The notes beneath the pieces were generated by a model, which worked only from the letters and a program-made list of their open reading frames with translations, did no database searches and was not told where the DNA came from. 64,000 nucleotides of DNA, from the NCBI RefSeq assembly GCF_000423285.1, contig NZ_AUHR01000008.1, forward strand, positions 1-64,000, read 5' to 3'. The stretch is from Laribacter hongkongensis DSM 14985 (GTDB taxonomy: Bacteria; Pseudomonadota; Gammaproteobacteria; Burkholderiales; Aquaspirillaceae). Positions 36,903 to 46,662 of the stretch are shown here, piece by piece. Position 1 is the first letter of the stretch; each line of letters starts with the position of its first letter. Position numbers and translations under genes: made by a program.

Positions 36903-38210
36903 GTGGAACAGCTTTTGTATCAGGTCGAAGACCGGCCTCCGTTTGCCACCTCGCTGCTTCTGGCCATCCAGCATTTGCTGGCAGCCCTGGGCGGCATCAT
37001 CGCCGTCCCGCTCGTTGTAGGCGGCGTCCTCAAACTGCCGACAGCCGACGTGGTGGCACTCGTCAATGCCGCACTGATGGTATCGGGTGCCGTCACCATC
37101 GTTCAGTGCCGCGGGGTCGGGCCGATCGGCATCCGCCTGCCCTGCGTGATGGGTACCAGCTTCACGTTTGTGGCCGCAGCCATTGCCATCGGCTTTGAAC
37201 AAGGTGTGGCCGGCATCCTGGGCTCGTCACTGGTCGGATCGGTCGTCATGATCATCGGCAGTTTTTTCATGCCGCAGATCCGCAAGCTGTTTCCGCCGGT
37301 CGTTACCGGTACGGTCGTTTCCATGATCGGCCTGTCACTGATTCCGGTAGCCGTCGACTGGTTTGCCGGTGGACAGGTCGGATCGCCTGACTACGCCTCG
37401 CCGACCAATCTGGGCATTGCCCTCTTCGTGCTGGTACTGGTCATCGGACTGGTGCAGTTCGGCCGCGGCATCGTGGCGGCCGCCGCCATCGTGATCGGCA
37501 TGTTTGTCGGTTATCTGGTGTGCCTGGCCTTCGGACTGATCGATTTCGGCCCGGTCAGGCAGGCCGATGTTTTTGCCGTCCCCTCCCCCATGCACTTTGG
37601 CATGAGCTTCCCGATCGCCGGCATCATCGGCATGTCGATTGCCTACCTCGTCACCATCGTCGAATCCACGGGCAACTTCCTGGCTCTCGGCCAGGCGACC
37701 AAGGTCAAGGTCGGTGGCAAGCAGATGTCGGCCGGCATCCTGTGTGACGGCCTTGGTTCGGCTTGTGCGGCAGTCATGTCGACCACGCCGTTCTCGTCGT
37801 TTGCCCAGAACATCGGCGTGGTCTCGCTGACCGGCGTGGCCAGCCGCTACGTGGTGGCGCTGACTGGCGTGCTGCTGGTACTGGCCGGCCTGTTCCCGGT
37901 CTTTGGCGCACTGATCGTCACCATTCCCCAGCCGGTACTCGGCGGAGCCGGGCTGATGATGTTCGCCATGATCATCGTGGCCGGCGTGGAAATGCTGGGC
38001 CGGGTGTCGCAAACCAAACGTAATGGCGTAATCATCGCCGTTGCCATCGGCTGTGGCATGGCCGTGACCGTGCGCCCCGAACTGCTGTCGAAGCTGCCGT
38101 CTTTCGTCAAGGAAGTGTTCGGCTCGGGCATTACGGTCAGTTCGCTGGTCGCACTGGGGCTGAACCTGATCCTGCCCGGCCGGGTAGATGCTCCGGTCGA
38201 AGGTGACTGA
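36903..38210 (+). CDS. NCS2 nucleobase permease (xanthine/uric acid type)
   Basis: A 435-residue 14-segment nucleobase:cation symporter 2. Landmarks are AIQHLLAALGGIIAVPLVVG at the N-terminus, IGIRLPCVMGTSFTFVAAA, and the helix 8-10 binding region IVESTGNFLALGQAT and TTPFSSFAQNIGVVSLTGVA. The QN of the last motif is typical of the xanthine/urate branch rather than the uracil branch. It uses a GTG start. It is divergent from ppnP and followed by a strong terminator. Confidence 0.85.
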   Translation: MEQLLYQVEDRPPFATSLLLAIQHLLAALGGIIAVPLVVGGVLKLPTADVVALVNAALMVSGAVTIVQCRGVGPIGIRLPCVMGTSFTFVAAAIAIGFEQGVAGILGSSLVGSVVMIIGSFFMPQIRKLFPPVVTGTVVSMIGLSLIPVAVDWFAGGQVGSPDYASPTNLGIALFVLVLVIGLVQFGRGIVAAAAIVIGMFVGYLVCLAFGLIDFGPVRQADVFAVPSPMHFGMSFPIAGIIGMSIAYLVTIVESTGNFLALGQATKVKVGGKQMSAGILCDGLGSACAAVMSTTPFSSFAQNIGVVSLTGVASRYVVALTGVLLVLAGLFPVFGALIVTIPQPVLGGAGLMMFAMIIVAGVEMLGRVSQTKRNGVIIAVAIGCGMAVTVRPELLSKLPSFVKEVFGSGITVSSLVALGLNLILPGRVDAPVEGD

Positions 38211-38231
38211 AACACCTTTGCCCTGATCCCG

Positions 38232-38261
38232 ACAGGCTGCCTTGTGGCAGCCTGTTTTTTT
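38232..38261 (+). terminator. Strong terminator after the NCS2 gene
   Basis: A 10-bp stem (ACAGGCTGCC/GGCAGCCTGT) with a TTGT loop and seven T. Confidence 0.9.
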
Positions 38262-38504
38262 AGGCTTTTTGCGGAGCCCGGCCGCTGTTGTTGCCGGATT
38301 CTCGGCCTGCAGGGCCGATGGAAAAGAAACACAGGCCATCGTACCGGTTGCCGTTGCAGGCATGACGCATGCCCCTGTACATGGCAATGCCCCTGATGCC
38401 TGCCTCTGCCCTGACATCCGGCTCACGCACCATGCAAATCACAGGCCCCGGATGCAATGCTGGCGGCCGGATCGTCGACAGAAGCCCTGCATCTTGTCTG
38501 CAAA
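38262..38504. other. Intergenic stretch between convergent genes
   Basis: It lies between the NCS2 terminator and the nrdJ terminator. No frame with a ribosome binding site or recognisable sequence was seen. Confidence 0.6.
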
Positions 38505-38535
38505 CAAAAACGGCTTTCCAAGATGGAAAGCCGTT
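38505..38535 (-). terminator. Terminator downstream of nrdJ
   Basis: A perfect 11-bp stem (AACGGCTTTCC/GGAAAGCCGTT) with a 5-base loop and a T tract on the - strand, about 75 bases past the stop. Confidence 0.82.
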
Positions 38536-38610
38536 CCGGCTGCCTGGCTCCGGCATGTCAGACACCCGGGCACAGGCAGGTTACACCGTGGAGGTCATCC
38601 CGGCCGAGAC

Positions 38611-41454
38611 TCAGCCGCAGCTGCCGATATGTCCGCAGGCCGTGCAGAATTCGCAGCCGTCCTTCTTGATCACGGCGTGATTGCCGCATTCCGGGCACTT
38701 GCGGCCCGAGGTCGGCGCCGGTGCCTGCGTGGTCACGGCATCGAACAGCTCACCCTGCTCCGGCACCATCACGCCCATTTCTTCCAGCGGGAAGCCGTCC
38801 TCGTTGAGGACGCCCAGCATGGCAAAGCGGTGGATGACCAGACGGGCGATGTAGGCCACGGTGGACGGCCAGCTTTGCGATTTTTCGCTCCCCGGAATGC
38901 GGGCAAAGAAATCACCCTGCGGTTCGGCGTAAGACAGCAGCTTGCGCAGCTTCATGCCGATCCAGGCCGGATCGATGACGCGCATGTCCAGCGACAGCAT
39001 CTTGCACAAGCCGTCCAGCTCGCGCGGATAGCTGCCAGCCAGCCACATCGAGAACGGGCGGCGCTGTCCGGTCGGCAATACCAGCTCTTTCAGGAACAGC
39101 ACGAAATCGTCGCCGGTGGCCGGGTTGACCACGTCGACCGACCAGCTCATGGTGCCGTCCACGCCGGACTTCGGCTCCTTGCGGGCAAACAGCGCGTCCA
39201 TCACCGGGGTGGCTTCGCCTTCGGCCGCACCGAAAGCACCCAGTTCCTCGACACGGTGGCGTACCACCTGAGCCAGTACCGACGAGGCACTGGTGGCACG
39301 GATGGTGTCGTTGCCCAGTTCCAGCACGTAGCGTTTGTCGTCGTGGGTCTTGGCCAGTGCTTCGAGCTTGGCCTTGAGCCAGGCGCGGTCCATCGAGCGC
39401 ATGTCCATCGACAGCGTTTTGGCAACGGCACCCAGACCACGCGGCTGTTCGGCACCATTTACCCACACTTCAAACGGAGTGGCATGACCGTTCTGAATGT
39501 GGCCCACAAACACGGCGAAATCACCGGAAGGGTTTTCCACCATGTAGGTCCAGCCCGGGTTGCCGCCCTTGATCTTGGGGCGGTTGGGCCACTTGAGCGA
39601 GGCCAGTGCCGGTTCCGGAGTCTTGTTGAGCGCAATGCGGCGGTCCGGATCATCGGACGGCGGCAGGTCGGCCGGGGTTTCCCTGGTCGGCTCCACACTC
39701 AGCACCGAGCCCAGCACGCTGTTCGGACGATAGGTGGTAATGCCCTTCAGGCCGGCACGCCAGGCTTCGATATACAGGCTTTCGAAGTCGGCAAACGGAT
39801 AGTCAGCCGGCACGTTGACGGTTTTGGAAATGGCGGTATCGATGAACGGTGCCACGGCAGCGACCATGCTCATGTGGTCAAGCGCGCTCATTTCCAGTGC
39901 CGATACGAAGTAATCCGGCAGGCTGGAGACATCGCCACCCAGCTCGCGGTAAACACGGTAGGCGTGGTCCTCGACGCGGTATTCCTGCTGGGTACCGTCG
40001 GCCATGCGCTTCTTGCGGGTATAGAACCAGCTGAACGGCGGCTCGATGCCGTTGCTGGCATTGTCGGCAAACGCCAGCGAAATGGTGCCGGTCGGTGCGA
40101 TCGACAGCAGGTGCGAGTTGCGGATGCCGTGCTTCTTGATGCGGGCCTTGATTTCCTTGGGCAGGCGGCTGGCGCAATGCGGCTCGGCCAGGTACTGGTC
40201 GGCATCAAAGAGCGGGAAGGCGCCCTTTTCAATGGCCAGATCCACCGAGGCGTCGTAGGCGGAGTTACGCATGGCTTCGGACACCCGGGCGGCAAAGGCA
40301 CGACCGGCATCAGAGCTGTACTTGATGGTGAGCATGATCAGCGCGTCACCAAGACCGGTAAAGCCGAGGCCGATCCGGCGCTTGGACTGGGCTTCGCGCT
40401 GCTGTTCCGGCAGCGGCCACACGGTCAGGTCAAGCACATTGTCAAGCATGCGCACCGACTGTCGCACCACCTTGTCGAAGGTGGCAAAGTCAAAGCCGGC
40501 CTTGGCGGTGAACGGATCGCGCACGAAACGGGTCAGGTTGATCGAACCCAGGTCGCAGCAGCCGTAATCCGGCAGCGGCTGTTCGCCACACGGATTGGTC
40601 GACTCGATCACTTCGCAGTACGACAGGTTGTTGTCACGGTTGATCTTCGACATGAACAGCACGCCCGGCTCGGCATGGTCATAGGTCGATTCCATGATCT
40701 GGTTCCACAGGTCGCGTGCGCGCACGGCACGGTAGACCCACTTGCCGTCGGCCCGCTGGCAGGCATCCGGAAATTCCTTGCGGTCCGGCTCTTCCTTGTG
40801 CACCAGCTCCCAGCTGCCGTCAGCCTCGACTGCCTGCATGAAGGCATCGCTGACGCCGACCGAAATGTTGAAGTTGCGCAGGTCGCCGGCATCCTTGGCA
40901 TGGATGAAGGATTCGATGTCCGGGTGATCGCAGTCGAGCACGCCCATCTGGGCACCACGACGGGCGCCGGCGGACTCGACGGTCTCGCAGCTGCGGTCGA
41001 ATACGCGCATGTACGACACCGGGCCGGAGGCCCGGCTGTTGGTGCCCTTCACCCGCGCACCCTTCGGGCGGATGCGGGTGAAGTTGTAGCCCACGCCGCC
41101 GCCACGGCGCATGGTTTCGGCGGCCTGCAACAAGGCTTCGTAAATGCCGACCTTGCCGTCGCGGGTTTCGCTGACCGAATCACCCACGGGCTGCACGAAG
41201 CAGTTGATCAGGGTGGCCGACAGCTCGGTACCGGCAGCGGAATTGATCCGCCCGCCCGGGATGAAGCCCTGTTCCATCGCCCAGTAGAACGATTCGGCAT
41301 GGCGCGACGGTTCCTGCTCCTGCCCGGCCAGTGCCGCCGCCACCCGGCGACGCACGTCAGCGACGTTTTGCTCGTCGCCCTTGGCGTATTTTTCCAGCAG
41401 CACTTCGCGGGAGATTTCCTGCTCGGCCAGCGGGGCCGGTTTTTCGTGCATCAC
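38611..41454 (-). CDS. nrdJ: Adenosylcobalamin-dependent ribonucleoside-diphosphate reductase (class II)
   Basis: A 947-residue class II ribonucleotide reductase, which makes deoxynucleotides with coenzyme B12 and needs neither oxygen nor a second subunit. The finger-loop thiyl site is [18 protein letters not shown] (Cys289, Glu291, with Asn287). Cys85 in LINCFVQP and Cys300 or its neighbour would form the reducible pair. The C-terminus holds a zinc-ribbon-like tail ([18 protein letters not shown] ... CGHIGSCG). Between catalytic core and tail lie duplicated TSCPD-like domains (about 610-900). Two NrdR boxes precede the gene. Confidence 0.93.
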   Translation of the reverse strand: MMHEKPAPLAEQEISREVLLEKYAKGDEQNVADVRRRVAAALAGQEQEPSRHAESFYWAMEQGFIPGGRINSAAGTELSATLINCFVQPVGDSVSETRDGKVGIYEALLQAAETMRRGGGVGYNFTRIRPKGARVKGTNSRASGPVSYMRVFDRSCETVESAGARRGAQMGVLDCDHPDIESFIHAKDAGDLRNFNISVGVSDAFMQAVEADGSWELVHKEEPDRKEFPDACQRADGKWVYRAVRARDLWNQIMESTYDHAEPGVLFMSKINRDNNLSYCEVIESTNPCGEQPLPDYGCCDLGSINLTRFVRDPFTAKAGFDFATFDKVVRQSVRMLDNVLDLTVWPLPEQQREAQSKRRIGLGFTGLGDALIMLTIKYSSDAGRAFAARVSEAMRNSAYDASVDLAIEKGAFPLFDADQYLAEPHCASRLPKEIKARIKKHGIRNSHLLSIAPTGTISLAFADNASNGIEPPFSWFYTRKKRMADGTQQEYRVEDHAYRVYRELGGDVSSLPDYFVSALEMSALDHMSMVAAVAPFIDTAISKTVNVPADYPFADFESLYIEAWRAGLKGITTYRPNSVLGSVLSVEPTRETPADLPPSDDPDRRIALNKTPEPALASLKWPNRPKIKGGNPGWTYMVENPSGDFAVFVGHIQNGHATPFEVWVNGAEQPRGLGAVAKTLSMDMRSMDRAWLKAKLEALAKTHDDKRYVLELGNDTIRATSASSVLAQVVRHRVEELGAFGAAEGEATPVMDALFARKEPKSGVDGTMSWSVDVVNPATGDDFVLFLKELVLPTGQRRPFSMWLAGSYPRELDGLCKMLSLDMRVIDPAWIGMKLRKLLSYAEPQGDFFARIPGSEKSQSWPSTVAYIARLVIHRFAMLGVLNEDGFPLEEMGVMVPEQGELFDAVTTQAPAPTSGRKCPECGNHAVIKKDGCEFCTACGHIGSCG

Positions 41455-41562
41455 GTTGTTGTCTCCGGGAATCTGGGCAACCGCTCTGGCAGCTGCTCCA
41501 TGAAAAAACCGCCGTGGAATGAAAAAGGCTACGGCGGTCAGTATTCAGTGAATTTCCCAAGA

Positions 41563-41590
41563 ATTTTACTAGATATCGTCAGATCAACAA
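41563..41590 (-). promoter_or_regulatory. Candidate nrdJ promoter
   Basis: On the - strand a TTGTTG -35 box (41590-41585) and a TAAAAT -10 box (41568-41563) are separated by 16 bases, about 110 bases before the nrdJ start. The downstream NrdR box overlaps the spacer and the edge of the -10. Confidence 0.55.
41566..41581. promoter_or_regulatory. NrdR box 1
   Basis: TTACTAGATATCGTCA resembles the 16-base NrdR consensus (acaCwAtATaTwGtgt) in 9 of its 11 core positions. It lies over the candidate promoter. Confidence 0.65.
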
Positions 41591-41596
41591 GTCTTG

Positions 41597-41612
41597 ACAC
41601 TAGATGTTGTTT
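41597..41612. promoter_or_regulatory. NrdR box 2
   Basis: ACACTAGATGTTGTTT matches 13 of 16 consensus positions. Box-to-box distance is 31 bp, three helical turns, the spacing known for paired NrdR sites. Confidence 0.72.
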
Positions 41613-42140
41613 TTGACCAGCGAGGCATTTCCACGCCTGGCCTGGCGGTAAGTCCTTGTCATCCAAGGCATGCACCGCCTGGCGGAGCATTTTCCGGCAC
41701 CTTGCCGATGATGTCAGTCACGACTGCCTCGTGCCCGGTACTGGCACGAAAAACCGTGGTAGCAAACATGCCAGTACCCTCGCCTTTCGCTGCATCGGCT
41801 CCCTTTTCCCGCCGGTGAACGAGCCACCTCCGGCACGCATGCCACCAGCCGGAGTCCGGCAGCAATGCAGGCCGGTATATCACCCGCCGTGGGCACGAAT
41901 GCAACACTTTCCGGGCAGTGCGCTGCATGCCCTGCCCACTCCCAGAGGCAACATCCGGCTGGCCAGCCCGGCCTCTTGCCAGCCGCCCCGGCCTTGCCCG
42001 GACAAGCTGCGACCCTTCCGGGCAACGGATGCCTGACGGACATCTCCCGGGCCTGCTCCTCCATCAGACCGGGCAGCCCGTGCATCAAGGCCACCGGACG
42101 CCCTGCCCGGCCGGCAGGCAGGCAGTCCGGGGCACCGGTC
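41613..42140. other. About 530 bases without a supported gene
   Basis: It lies between the nrdJ promoter and the end of the aminoethylphosphonate permease gene. It is GC-rich with several overlapping frames on both strands, none with a recognisable product or ribosome binding site. Confidence 0.55.
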
Positions 42141-43829
42141 CTAGCCTGGATTCCTGACCTGCCGGCCAAGCCAGTAAAAACCGGCCGACACCACTGCCGA
42201 AGTCAGCACCACCAGCGTGGCCATCGCCGCCGCTGCCGCCGTGTCGCCGGCATCGTCCAGTGTCAGGATGGTCAGGGCAGCCACGCTGCTGTCCGGCGAA
42301 TACAGGAAGATCAGCGCCGACACGGTCGTCATCGCCGACACGAAGAAATAACGCGCCACTTCGATCACGGCCGGCAGGCACATCGGCAGCGTGACCCGCC
42401 AGAAGGTGATCCAGAACGGCACTTTCAGCGATGCCGCCACGGCTTCGAACTCCGGGTCCAGCTGCTTGAGGGCGGTCGTGGCGGTCAGGTGGGCCGTGGT
42501 ATAGAAATGCGCCACCGTACACACGGTCATCAGGAGCAGGCTGCCATACAGCCACGCTAGCGGATTGCCGGGCTGGTTGAACACGAACACATATCCCAGA
42601 CCCAGTACCAGCCCTGGCACCGCCATCGGCAGCATGGCCAGGAGGCGCAAGACCCGGCGACCGCTGCCGGCCAGATTCAGCCGCTCGGCCCACACCGCCC
42701 CCGGAAACACCAGCACCGAGCCGACCAGTGCCGTCCCGCCGGCCAGCCAGAGGCTGTTGAACCACGCCTGCCAGCCCTCGCCGCCGACGCTGTCAAAATC
42801 GTAGTGATCCAGCGTCAGCGTCAGGTCGTAAGGCCAGTAACGGATGAACGACGCCCCCATGCCTACGCCCAGCAGTCCCAGCAGCGCCAGCGACAATCCG
42901 GTCAGCAGCAACAGGGCCAGTCCGTCGCGCCACCACAGCGGCTGCGGACGGAAACGCACCGAGCGCGCCTGCAAGGCCGACTGCTGCCGGGCCGCCAGCC
43001 GGCGCTCGCACCAGAACGCCAGCACGGCCGGCAGCAGCAACAGCATGCCGATCACCGCCCCGCGCTCGAACTGCTGCTGGCCGATGACCTGCTTGTAGAC
43101 CTCGACCGCCAATACGCTGACATCACCGCCGATGATCTTCGGCACCCCGAAGTCGGTAATCACCAGGGTAAACACCACCAGCGCCGCCGACACCACGCCA
43201 TAGCGTGCGCCAGGCAGGGTCAGGGTGAAAAACTGCCGCAGGCGGCCCGCGCCCAGCGTGGTGGCCGCCTCATAAAGCCGCGCATCGGCAGTGGACAGCG
43301 CGGTCAGGATGATCATCAGCGCATGCGGAAAGGTGTAAAACACCTCGCCGGCCAGCATGCCGGCAAAACCGTAAATGCCGGCCCCGCCCATCCAGTCCTT
43401 GAGCAGACCCTGGTTGCCGAACAGGTAGATCAGCGAAATCGCCGGCATCAGCGACGGCGCCAGCAGGGGCACCAGCGCCACCTGCCGGAACAAGGGGCGG
43501 ACCGGCGCGCAGCTGCGGACCAGCGCCCAGGCAAAGGCAAACGCCAGCGGCACCACCAGCAGCGTGCTGCCGATCGCCAGCAGCAGGCTGTTTTGCGCCG
43601 CCTGCATCAGTCCCGGCGTGGCCAGCACCTCACTCCACGCCGCAAGGCCGGCAAAGCTGCCGTCCAGCCGCACCACGCTGCGCCAGCCGATTGCCAGCAG
43701 CGGCACACCTACGCAGGCTGCCAGTACGGCCACCCACAGCCATACCAGCGCGTACCCGACCCGGCGCTCGCGCACCGGCTCCGCTTCGGCCTTGCCGGCC
43801 AGCCAGATCATCGGCAACGCCAGCTTCAT
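42141..43829 (-). CDS. Putative 2-aminoethylphosphonate ABC transporter, fused permease
   Basis: A 562-residue permease made of two six-helix halves in one chain. Each half has an EAA-type ATPase-docking loop (YEAATTLGAGRLRQFFTLTLP near 220; FEAVAASLKVPFWITFWRVTLP near 480). This fused layout is typical of iron/AEP-type importers and of the PhnU/PhnV pair joined together. The ATG at 43829 has GGGAGGG upstream and overlaps the stop of the ATPase gene (ATGA). With its neighbours it would import 2-aminoethylphosphonate or related phosphonates. Confidence 0.8.
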   Translation of the reverse strand: MKLALPMIWLAGKAEAEPVRERRVGYALVWLWVAVLAACVGVPLLAIGWRSVVRLDGSFAGLAAWSEVLATPGLMQAAQNSLLLAIGSTLLVVPLAFAFAWALVRSCAPVRPLFRQVALVPLLAPSLMPAISLIYLFGNQGLLKDWMGGAGIYGFAGMLAGEVFYTFPHALMIILTALSTADARLYEAATTLGAGRLRQFFTLTLPGARYGVVSAALVVFTLVITDFGVPKIIGGDVSVLAVEVYKQVIGQQQFERGAVIGMLLLLPAVLAFWCERRLAARQQSALQARSVRFRPQPLWWRDGLALLLLTGLSLALLGLLGVGMGASFIRYWPYDLTLTLDHYDFDSVGGEGWQAWFNSLWLAGGTALVGSVLVFPGAVWAERLNLAGSGRRVLRLLAMLPMAVPGLVLGLGYVFVFNQPGNPLAWLYGSLLLMTVCTVAHFYTTAHLTATTALKQLDPEFEAVAASLKVPFWITFWRVTLPMCLPAVIEVARYFFVSAMTTVSALIFLYSPDSSVAALTILTLDDAGDTAAAAAMATLVVLTSAVVSAGFYWLGRQVRNPG

Positions 43830-44926
43830 GCCGCCCTCCCGTCTGCGGCATACGCCAGCAAGCGATCGGCCGGCAGCTCGACCGCTACCGTGTCGCCCAG
43901 CCGCACCGGCCGCCGCGACAGCATCGACGGGCAGAAATCCGCCCGCAGCTCCACGCCGGGCATGCCCTGTGGCGCCAGCCGGCACTGGGTCATCGCCCCG
44001 GCAAAACTGATGTCGGTCAGCTCGGCCAGAAACCGGTTGCTTCCCTCTTCCCAGCGCTCGTGCAGGATCACGTCCTCCGGTCGCACGAACAGCGCCTGGG
44101 CCTCGCCGGCCGGCAGGCGGCCGGACAGCGCCAGGGTTTTCCGCCCGATCCTGACGCTTCGCTCGCCGGCCCGCTCGCCATTCAGCCAGTTGGCCTCCCC
44201 GACAAACTCGGCCACGAACCGGCTGGCCGGACGGCGGTAAATGTCGGCCGGGCTGCCGACCTGTTCGATCCGCCCCTTGTTCATTACGACCACCCGGTCG
44301 GCAATCGCCAGTGCCTCGGCCTGGTCGTGCGTCACCATCAGCGTGGTCACACCAAGTTTCTTTTGCAGGCGCTTGAGTTCTTCGCGCAGGCGGTCACGCA
44401 CGCGCGCATCCAGCGCCGACAGGGGTTCGTCCAGCAACAGCAGACCCGGCGAAGTCGCCAGGGCCCGTGCCAGCGCCACCCGCTGCTGCTGTCCACCGGA
44501 GAGCTCGGACGGGTATTTGTCCTCGGCGCCTGGCAGTCCCACCATGTCGAGCAATTCGCGCACCCGCTGGCGGTGCCGCCCGGCTTGCCAGCGCGGCCGC
44601 AGTCCATAGGCGATGTTGGCCGCCACGGTCAGGTTCGGAAACAGCGCATAGCTCTGGAACACGATGCCGTAATCGCGTCCGGCCGGCGGGGTGCGGGTAA
44701 TGTCGCGGCCGGCCAGCCGGATGTCACCGCTGTCCGGTTCGTCCAGCCCGGCGATCAGCCGCAGCAGTGTGGTCTTGCCGCAGCCGGACGGCCCGAGCAG
44801 GCAGACGAACTCGCCTTTGGCAATGTCGAGCGACACGGCATCCAGCGCGGTAAAGGCGCCGTAATGGCGCGAGAGGCCACGCACGGCCAGATGCGGCCGG
44901 GTGGCAGAAGCAATAGACATGGGCAT
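43826..44926 (-). CDS. Putative 2-aminoethylphosphonate ABC transporter, ATP-binding subunit
   Basis: A 366-residue ABC ATPase. Walker A is LLGPSGCGKTTLLRLIAG, the signature LSGGQQQRVALARAL and Walker B LLLLDEPLSALD. The C-terminal about 120 residues form a TOBE-type regulatory domain (FVRPEDVILHERWEEGSNRF), as in PotA/FbpC-like importers. The start at 44926 has AGGA upstream; an ATG two codons later is equally possible. It lies between the binding-protein gene and the fused permease gene and matches PhnT-type proteins. Confidence 0.82.
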   Translation of the reverse strand: MPMSIASATRPHLAVRGLSRHYGAFTALDAVSLDIAKGEFVCLLGPSGCGKTTLLRLIAGLDEPDSGDIRLAGRDITRTPPAGRDYGIVFQSYALFPNLTVAANIAYGLRPRWQAGRHRQRVRELLDMVGLPGAEDKYPSELSGGQQQRVALARALATSPGLLLLDEPLSALDARVRDRLREELKRLQKKLGVTTLMVTHDQAEALAIADRVVVMNKGRIEQVGSPADIYRRPASRFVAEFVGEANWLNGERAGERSVRIGRKTLALSGRLPAGEAQALFVRPEDVILHERWEEGSNRFLAELTDISFAGAMTQCRLAPQGMPGVELRADFCPSMLSRRPVRLGDTVAVELPADRLLAYAADGRAA

Positions 44927-44985
44927 GGCAACATCCTGCGCCAAGCCGGCCCCGCGGAAGGGGCCGGCCGGCATGGGCGAAACGG

Positions 44986-45999
44986 TCAGGGCTTGGGTTC
45001 GGACTTGCTTTCGTAGCGGCGGCTCCATTCGCGCAGGATGCTGTCGCGCTGGCGGGCGGCCCAGCCAAAGTCGTTCTTGACCAGCCGCTGGGCGTAATCG
45101 GCCGGGATGTACGGGCTCGGCTTGGCGACGCCGGGCATGGCCACCACGGCAAAGTTCTTTTCGTACAGTTCGTTGGCCTCGCGGCTGGCGGCAAAATCGG
45201 CCAGCTTCTGCGCGGCGGCGAGGTTCTTCGTACCCTTCATGATCGCCGTGGCTTCGATGTCCCAGCCCAGCCCTTCCTTCGGGTACACCAGATCGATCGG
45301 CGCGCCCTTGTCCTTCAGTTGGGCGCCCCGGTATTCAAACGAAATCCCGATCGGATATTCGCCCGAAGCGGCCATCTTGCAGGGCTTGGAACCGGAATGG
45401 ACGTACTGCGCCATGTTCACGTGCAGGCGGTCCATGTAGTCCCAGCCCTTCTTGTCACCGAAGTGCTGCAACCACGCCGACACGTCCAGAAAACCGGTGC
45501 CGCTGGAAGCCGGGTGCGGCATGACGATCTGGCCTTTGTAGACCGGGCGAGTCAGGTCTTCCCAGCTTTCCGGCTTCGGCAGGCCTTTTTTGGCAGCCTC
45601 GACCGTGTTGAAGCACACGGTGGCCGCCCACACGTCCATGCCGACCCAGCGCGGCGGCTGGTGGCTGTCGACATAACGCTTGTCGAGTGCCGCCAGTCCC
45701 TTGGGCGCATAGGGCTGCAACATGCCCTGCTGGTCGAGCTGCATCAGGCTGGTGGCTGCCAGCCCCCACACCGCGTCAGCCTGCGGGCGGGCCTTTTCCG
45801 CGATCAGCCGGGCGGTGATGATGCCGGTCGATTCGCGCACCCAGCGGATCTGCACATCCGGGTTGGCTTTTTCAAAAGCTTCCTTGTAGGACTTGAGCTG
45901 GTCCGGTTCCAGCGCGGTATAGACGGTCAGGGTGGTGGCAGCGGCTGCCGACATCGACAGGGCAATGCCGCCAGCAGCGAACAGGGACTTGAGCAACAT
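44986..45999 (-). CDS. Putative 2-aminoethylphosphonate-binding periplasmic protein
   Basis: A 337-residue solute-binding protein of the iron/AEP-type class. The signal peptide is at 1-21 (SMSAAAA/TTLTVYTALEPDQL). The core motifs ADAVWGLAATSLMQLDQQGML and HPASSGTGFLDVSAWLQHFG match PhnS-like proteins. The ATG at 45999 follows an AAGGAG ribosome binding site. A phosphonate-operon-type operator lies 15-31 bases upstream of the start, so the three-gene transporter unit is probably controlled by the neighbouring PhnF regulator. Confidence 0.82.
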   Translation of the reverse strand: MLLKSLFAAGGIALSMSAAAATTLTVYTALEPDQLKSYKEAFEKANPDVQIRWVRESTGIITARLIAEKARPQADAVWGLAATSLMQLDQQGMLQPYAPKGLAALDKRYVDSHQPPRWVGMDVWAATVCFNTVEAAKKGLPKPESWEDLTRPVYKGQIVMPHPASSGTGFLDVSAWLQHFGDKKGWDYMDRLHVNMAQYVHSGSKPCKMAASGEYPIGISFEYRGAQLKDKGAPIDLVYPKEGLGWDIEATAIMKGTKNLAAAQKLADFAASREANELYEKNFAVVAMPGVAKPSPYIPADYAQRLVKNDFGWAARQRDSILREWSRRYESKSEPKP

Positions 46000-46013
46000 G
46001 GACAACGCTCCTT

Positions 46014-46030
46014 GTGTAGACGTATAGACA
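46014..46030. promoter_or_regulatory. PhnF-type operator, transporter promoter
   Basis: GTGTAGACGTATAGACA. Its inverse shares the run GTCTATACGT and the following TA with the site at 48147. The core GTATAGAC also occurs in the mycobacterial PhnF operator as I recall it. Confidence 0.65.
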
Positions 46031-46089
46031 TTTAAGGACGGACATTGCGGCCGGCAGATATCCGATACGCCTACTCTAGAGCGTGTCCG

Positions 46090-46662
46090 TTACAACGCCG
46101 TGATGGGTTGATGACAATGCGAGGACAGCCACGCCACCAGCTCGGCGCCCGCCACGGCCAGTTCGCCGTCATTGCACAGCACCCGGCAATCCGCCGGCGG
46201 CCGGAATCCGGCCGAGGCCGCCAGCCGGGCAGCAATGTCATCGGCGCTTTCGCGTCCGCGGGCTGCCAGCCTGGCTGCCAGCACGGCGGGGCTGGCGGTA
46301 ATCCAGAGCGGTTTCAGCCCCGGAAAACACTGGCGGGCCTGCGGCAGCGCGGCGCGGGAACCGTTCACCACCACCACCAGCCCGGCAGCCAGCCAGTCCG
46401 TCACTTCGCAGCCCAGCCCGTAGGCCAGCCCGTTGCGCCGCCAGCTCAGGGCAAAGCAGCCGTGCGCTTCGCGCAGGGCAAATTCCGCCTCGCTGAGTGC
46501 CACATGGTTTTCGCTGCCGGCAGTCGCCGGCCGGGTGATGTAGCGGTGGGCAAACACCAGCGGCTGCCCGGCCAGCCGTTCGCGCGCATAGCCGAGCAGG
46601 CTGTCCTTGCCGGCGCCCGACGGCCCCATCACGTAGATCAACTGCCCCGTTTCAGTCCGCAT
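46090..46662 (-). CDS. phnN: Ribose 1,5-bisphosphate phosphokinase PhnN
   Basis: A 190-residue P-loop kinase (Walker A VMGPSGAGKDSLL, residues about 11-23) that turns ribose 1,5-bisphosphate into PRPP, the salvage end of the C-P lyase pathway. The guanylate-kinase-like core shows HRYITRPATAGSENHVALSE. The ATG at 46662 lies inside the end of the DUF1045 gene (11-base overlap). It is the last gene of the phnF-DUF1045-phnN unit. Confidence 0.88.
   Translation of the reverse strand: MRTETGQLIYVMGPSGAGKDSLLGYARERLAGQPLVFAHRYITRPATAGSENHVALSEAEFALREAHGCFALSWRRNGLAYGLGCEVTDWLAAGLVVVVNGSRAALPQARQCFPGLKPLWITASPAVLAARLAARGRESADDIAARLAASAGFRPPADCRVLCNDGELAVAGAELVAWLSSHCHQPITAL

Noticed and set aside
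38242-41616. 1124-codon + strand frame
   Set aside because: Antisense to nrdJ, which has full catalytic motifs; the + frame shows no recognisable domain.
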